A DNA stretch of 35,991 nucleotides from CAZVXI01 sp964631295 (GTDB lineage Bacteria; Planctomycetota; Phycisphaerae; Phycisphaerales; SM1A02): NCBI GenBank assembly GCA_964631295.1, contig CAZVXI010000013.1, positions 1-35,991 on the forward strand, read 5' to 3'. Within the stretch, counting starts at the first letter, position 1. Every line of letters begins with the position of its first letter. Below the pieces are notes generated by a model. That model made no database searches. It worked only from the letters and a program-made list of their open reading frames with translations, and was not told where the DNA came from. Below are positions 33,970 to 35,991 of this stretch, in pieces. The translations under genes and the position numbers were made by a program.

Positions 33970-35349
33970 GTGTACAATAATCCTGCCCGGCTGGTCTCTG
34001 TGACGCACCCCGGAGGCGAAGTGATCCAACTTCAAGACAACGCATGGAATCGGCTTGTGGAAGTTACTGACAACAGGAATGTGACGATTGCACGCTACGA
34101 GTACGACGGCCTGAACCGCCGGATCGTGAAGGACGATGAGCTTGCTGATCCAGATGTCGATTACGACTACTTCTACAACACGTCCTGGCAGATCGTCGAG
34201 GTCCGCAAGGATGCAGACACTGATCCGCTCATCGCGATGGTGTATCACACGCATTACATCGATGCCCCTGCGTACCGCAACTACGATGCGAACACCGATG
34301 GCACATCGGATGAGCAGTACTTCAGCTTCGATGCCAACTTCAATGTGACTGCACTCTACGACGACTCGGCCAGCGTGCTGGAGCGGTACGAGTACGACTC
34401 GTATGGCCAGGTGACCATCCTCGATGCAGACTTCTCAACAGATGGCGACGGTGTGAGCGACTACGAGCAGCATCATCTGTTCGCTGGCTATCGGCTTGAT
34501 ACCGAGTCCGGGCTGTACGAAGTCCGCAACCGCATACTGCATCCCACGCTCGGAAGGTGGATGCAGAGAGATCCGCTTGGGTATGTCGATGGTGGGAGTT
34601 TGTACGAATATGTAGGTAGTACGCCTTTATTCGCAACCGACCCACTCGGGTTGTATCAGAGCGTTGCGACAGTGCGCGAATGCCTTGAGAACTGCAAATC
34701 CGGTTGCCCAGTGTCGAGGCGTACGATTCCTATGGATCCACTACCGGTCACGATTGACATTCCGGATCCTGTTTGTGTAGCTCGATGTCGGGTGTTGTGC
34801 GGCCTATGCAAACCTACATGCACTCCGCAAGGACGCGTAGTATGGGATCTACAGCCGAACAAATCCGGTACCGGATTTTCCGGTGGAATCTGGATCGAGG
34901 ATGAAGATCCAGAGTGCTGCAGTGAGTTTGCCGTTATACAGTTTGCTAGGAAGAGGCAAGTCGGTTTCGGGCTTCCTTGGAGCCCATGGATCATTGATGA
35001 TGGTCGTATCGGCGGCAGTGATAAGTCGCCCGCGGCACCGTTTTATGATAAGCCAATGCCAATCAGGGGACCGAAGGGGCGTGGTGCTACCAGGTCATTT
35101 GGCGACACGCCGCAGTCGACTTTTCCGGTCTTGTGGGAGTACCGAATAATCGTTATGTGCTCAGCTGGACCAGGTGCCGGTCATATCTACGGAATGTATA
35201 GGTGGACAATCGGCACACAAATCCGGCGAAAATCGTGGCGGCCATTTCATTGGGAACGACATATCTGGCACGATCCATACGGGCGATCTGTTCCACGGCA
35301 TTTGGTGCCCCATCTGTTGGATGACTTGCCGATGATTCCCGCCGAGTGA
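33970..35349 (+). CDS. RHS core fragment with variable C-terminal tip (5'-truncated)
   Basis: This 459-residue reading frame begins at a GTG without a ribosome site. Residues 1-228 are the C-terminal end of an RHS/YD-repeat protein: YD repeats such as YEYDGLNRR and YEYDSYGQV, an Asp-rich insert, then the RHS-associated core (YEVRNRILHP, LGRWMQRDPLGYVDGG, LYEYVGSTPL, DPLGLY). The long N-terminal YD-repeat shell and any export signal are missing. Residues 229-459 form a tip unlike the core. It starts Cys-rich (about eleven Cys between residues 238 and 292) and continues as a Trp/Phe-rich, probably beta domain (PWSPWIIDDGR, PFYDKPMP, IYGMYRWTIG). The tip is visibly richer in A/T than the rest of the window. 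In polymorphic toxins this position carries the toxic domain. Confidence 0.75.
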   Translation: MYNNPARLVSVTHPGGEVIQLQDNAWNRLVEVTDNRNVTIARYEYDGLNRRIVKDDELADPDVDYDYFYNTSWQIVEVRKDADTDPLIAMVYHTHYIDAPAYRNYDANTDGTSDEQYFSFDANFNVTALYDDSASVLERYEYDSYGQVTILDADFSTDGDGVSDYEQHHLFAGYRLDTESGLYEVRNRILHPTLGRWMQRDPLGYVDGGSLYEYVGSTPLFATDPLGLYQSVATVRECLENCKSGCPVSRRTIPMDPLPVTIDIPDPVCVARCRVLCGLCKPTCTPQGRVVWDLQPNKSGTGFSGGIWIEDEDPECCSEFAVIQFARKRQVGFGLPWSPWIIDDGRIGGSDKSPAAPFYDKPMPIRGPKGRGATRSFGDTPQSTFPVLWEYRIIVMCSAGPGAGHIYGMYRWTIGTQIRRKSWRPFHWERHIWHDPYGRSVPRHLVPHLLDDLPMIPAE

Positions 35350-35359
35350 TTGGATCTCC

Positions 35360-35863
35360 ATGACATCGATGTCGCTCCGTACGATCGTGGCGCTCTGTGC
35401 CGTACTAGCAAATGCAGCTGGCGTTACGGCGTGGGTTGCCGTGACCATTCGAATGCTCATCCAAGGCCCCAGTTGGGATACCCCAACTTGGAACGGGATG
35501 ATTGCACTGATCTATGTTCTAATCTCCAACATTGTGCTCATTCTCCTGCAAGACAGGATGCCGAGAATCCTGAGACTAATCAGCAGCAACGTCGTCCTCA
35601 TCCAGAACGCTCTTTTGTTTGGCGTAAGTGGAATCAGGGTAGTTAGCGAATTCATGTACTATCACACCTTAGTCCTTGACTGGACACCTATCGAGTTTGG
35701 ATTATTAGTCGCGCCACTAAGCGCCGCAGCATGCATCGCTCCCCGTGTCACAACACCAGTGAAAGGGCAGTGCGTGCAGTGTAAGTATGATTGCCGCGGC
35801 CTATCCTCCAGCCGGTGCCCTGAATGTGGATATGACAATAATGACAGCGATGTTGATGCTTAG
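35360..35863 (+). CDS. Small membrane protein with C-terminal zinc ribbon, partner of the RHS tip
   Basis: This is a 167-residue protein with four predicted membrane helices (about residues 6-32, 46-63, 76-96 and 107-126). It ends in a zinc ribbon (residues about 137-157, C-V-Q-C ... C-P-E-C-G). The ribbon matches that in the protein at 5850-6638 in spacing but sits at the other end of the chain. The ATG lies 10 bases after the stop of the RHS tip, with a GGA about 6 bases upstream, so the two are very likely co-transcribed. This is the classic position of an immunity gene for a polymorphic toxin. However, such membrane/zinc-ribbon proteins are common in planctomycetes in other contexts too. 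Base composition is A/T-richer than the core genes. Confidence 0.68.
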   Translation: MTSMSLRTIVALCAVLANAAGVTAWVAVTIRMLIQGPSWDTPTWNGMIALIYVLISNIVLILLQDRMPRILRLISSNVVLIQNALLFGVSGIRVVSEFMYYHTLVLDWTPIEFGLLVAPLSAAACIAPRVTTPVKGQCVQCKYDCRGLSSSRCPECGYDNNDSDVDA

Positions 35864-35945
35864 CATTTATACGGAGTCGGCTGGAGTCATCATGGGTATG
35901 TGCGCTTATCCCCAAAGCTGATCCAATGCATGGAAGAAAGAAACT

Positions 35946-35965
35946 ATGAAAGCCGGGTCTCCCGG
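35946..35965 (-). terminator. Possible terminator of a minus-strand gene beyond the right edge
   Basis: A small perfect hairpin (CCGGG, TCT, CCCGG at 35953-35965) reads on the minus strand into CTTTCATAG. The U-run is short. It would end a gene entering from the right edge. The 128 bases after the zinc-ribbon gene contain nothing else that I recognise. Confidence 0.3.
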
Positions 35966-35991
35966 TGGGTGTCGGCGAGGTCATATCGTCA

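Noticed and set aside
35748..35984. 78-residue minus-strand frame at the right edge
   Set aside because: It overlaps the zinc-ribbon coding sequence in antisense and has no independent support.

Overview
The window is a stretch of bacterial chromosome that most likely comes from a planctomycete of the Phycisphaerae type. This is inferred from gene content, not from a marker gene. The pointers are a secreted nucleotidase ending in two dockerin/EF-hand-like repeats, two membrane proteins carrying the short C-x2-C...C-P-E-C-G zinc ribbon common in that phylum, a YdjY-domain lipoprotein, a futalosine-pathway MqnD, a protein ending in the 'small inner helix plus DPF-G-x-P' tail often seen in planctomycetes, and a giant AsmA-like protein. 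Gene density is high. No gap between genes exceeds 300 bases. I found no tRNA, rRNA, CRISPR array or insertion sequence.

Region 1 (1-4.9 kb) is on the minus strand. It holds a secreted 5'-nucleotidase-like metallophosphatase with its own terminator, a secreted alkaline-phosphatase-family protein and a stand-alone SpoIIE-type phosphatase. Region 2 (4.9-10.3 kb) carries an aldo/keto reductase, a zinc-ribbon membrane protein, homogentisate 1,2-dioxygenase, a DUF192 protein and a membrane-anchored hypothetical.

Region 3 (10.2-23.2 kb) is a compact eight-gene minus-strand run with gaps under 50 bases and several stop/start overlaps. In transcription order it is: AsmA-like protein, LOG-family protein, lipoprotein, phosphatidylserine synthase, GltX, GlnS, a conserved protein of unknown function, and fumarylacetoacetase. 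With the dioxygenase of region 2 this supplies two of the three steps from homogentisate to fumarate and acetoacetate. The isomerase step is not visibly encoded. The unknown protein beside fumarylacetoacetase is a candidate for a related role.

Region 4 (23.3-31.4 kb) has an NAD-dependent epimerase-like protein, a small membrane protein, TrpE, a LolD/MacB-type ABC ATPase, RuvC, a YdjY lipoprotein, a tandem PTPS protein whose active half has the animal-type C-x5-HGH motif of tetrahydrobiopterin synthesis, and a secreted cyclophilin.

Region 5 (31.4-36 kb) begins with a monocistronic gene, bracketed by two terminators, for a 177-residue protein with a histone-H1-like basic tail. An ACT-domain protein and MqnD follow. 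The window ends in an accessory-looking, more A/T-rich segment: a 5'-truncated RHS core with a cysteine-rich variable tip, followed 10 bases later by a small four-helix membrane protein with a zinc ribbon. This pair looks like a polymorphic-toxin tip and its partner, and with the basic-tailed protein it is the most promising place for undescribed biology.
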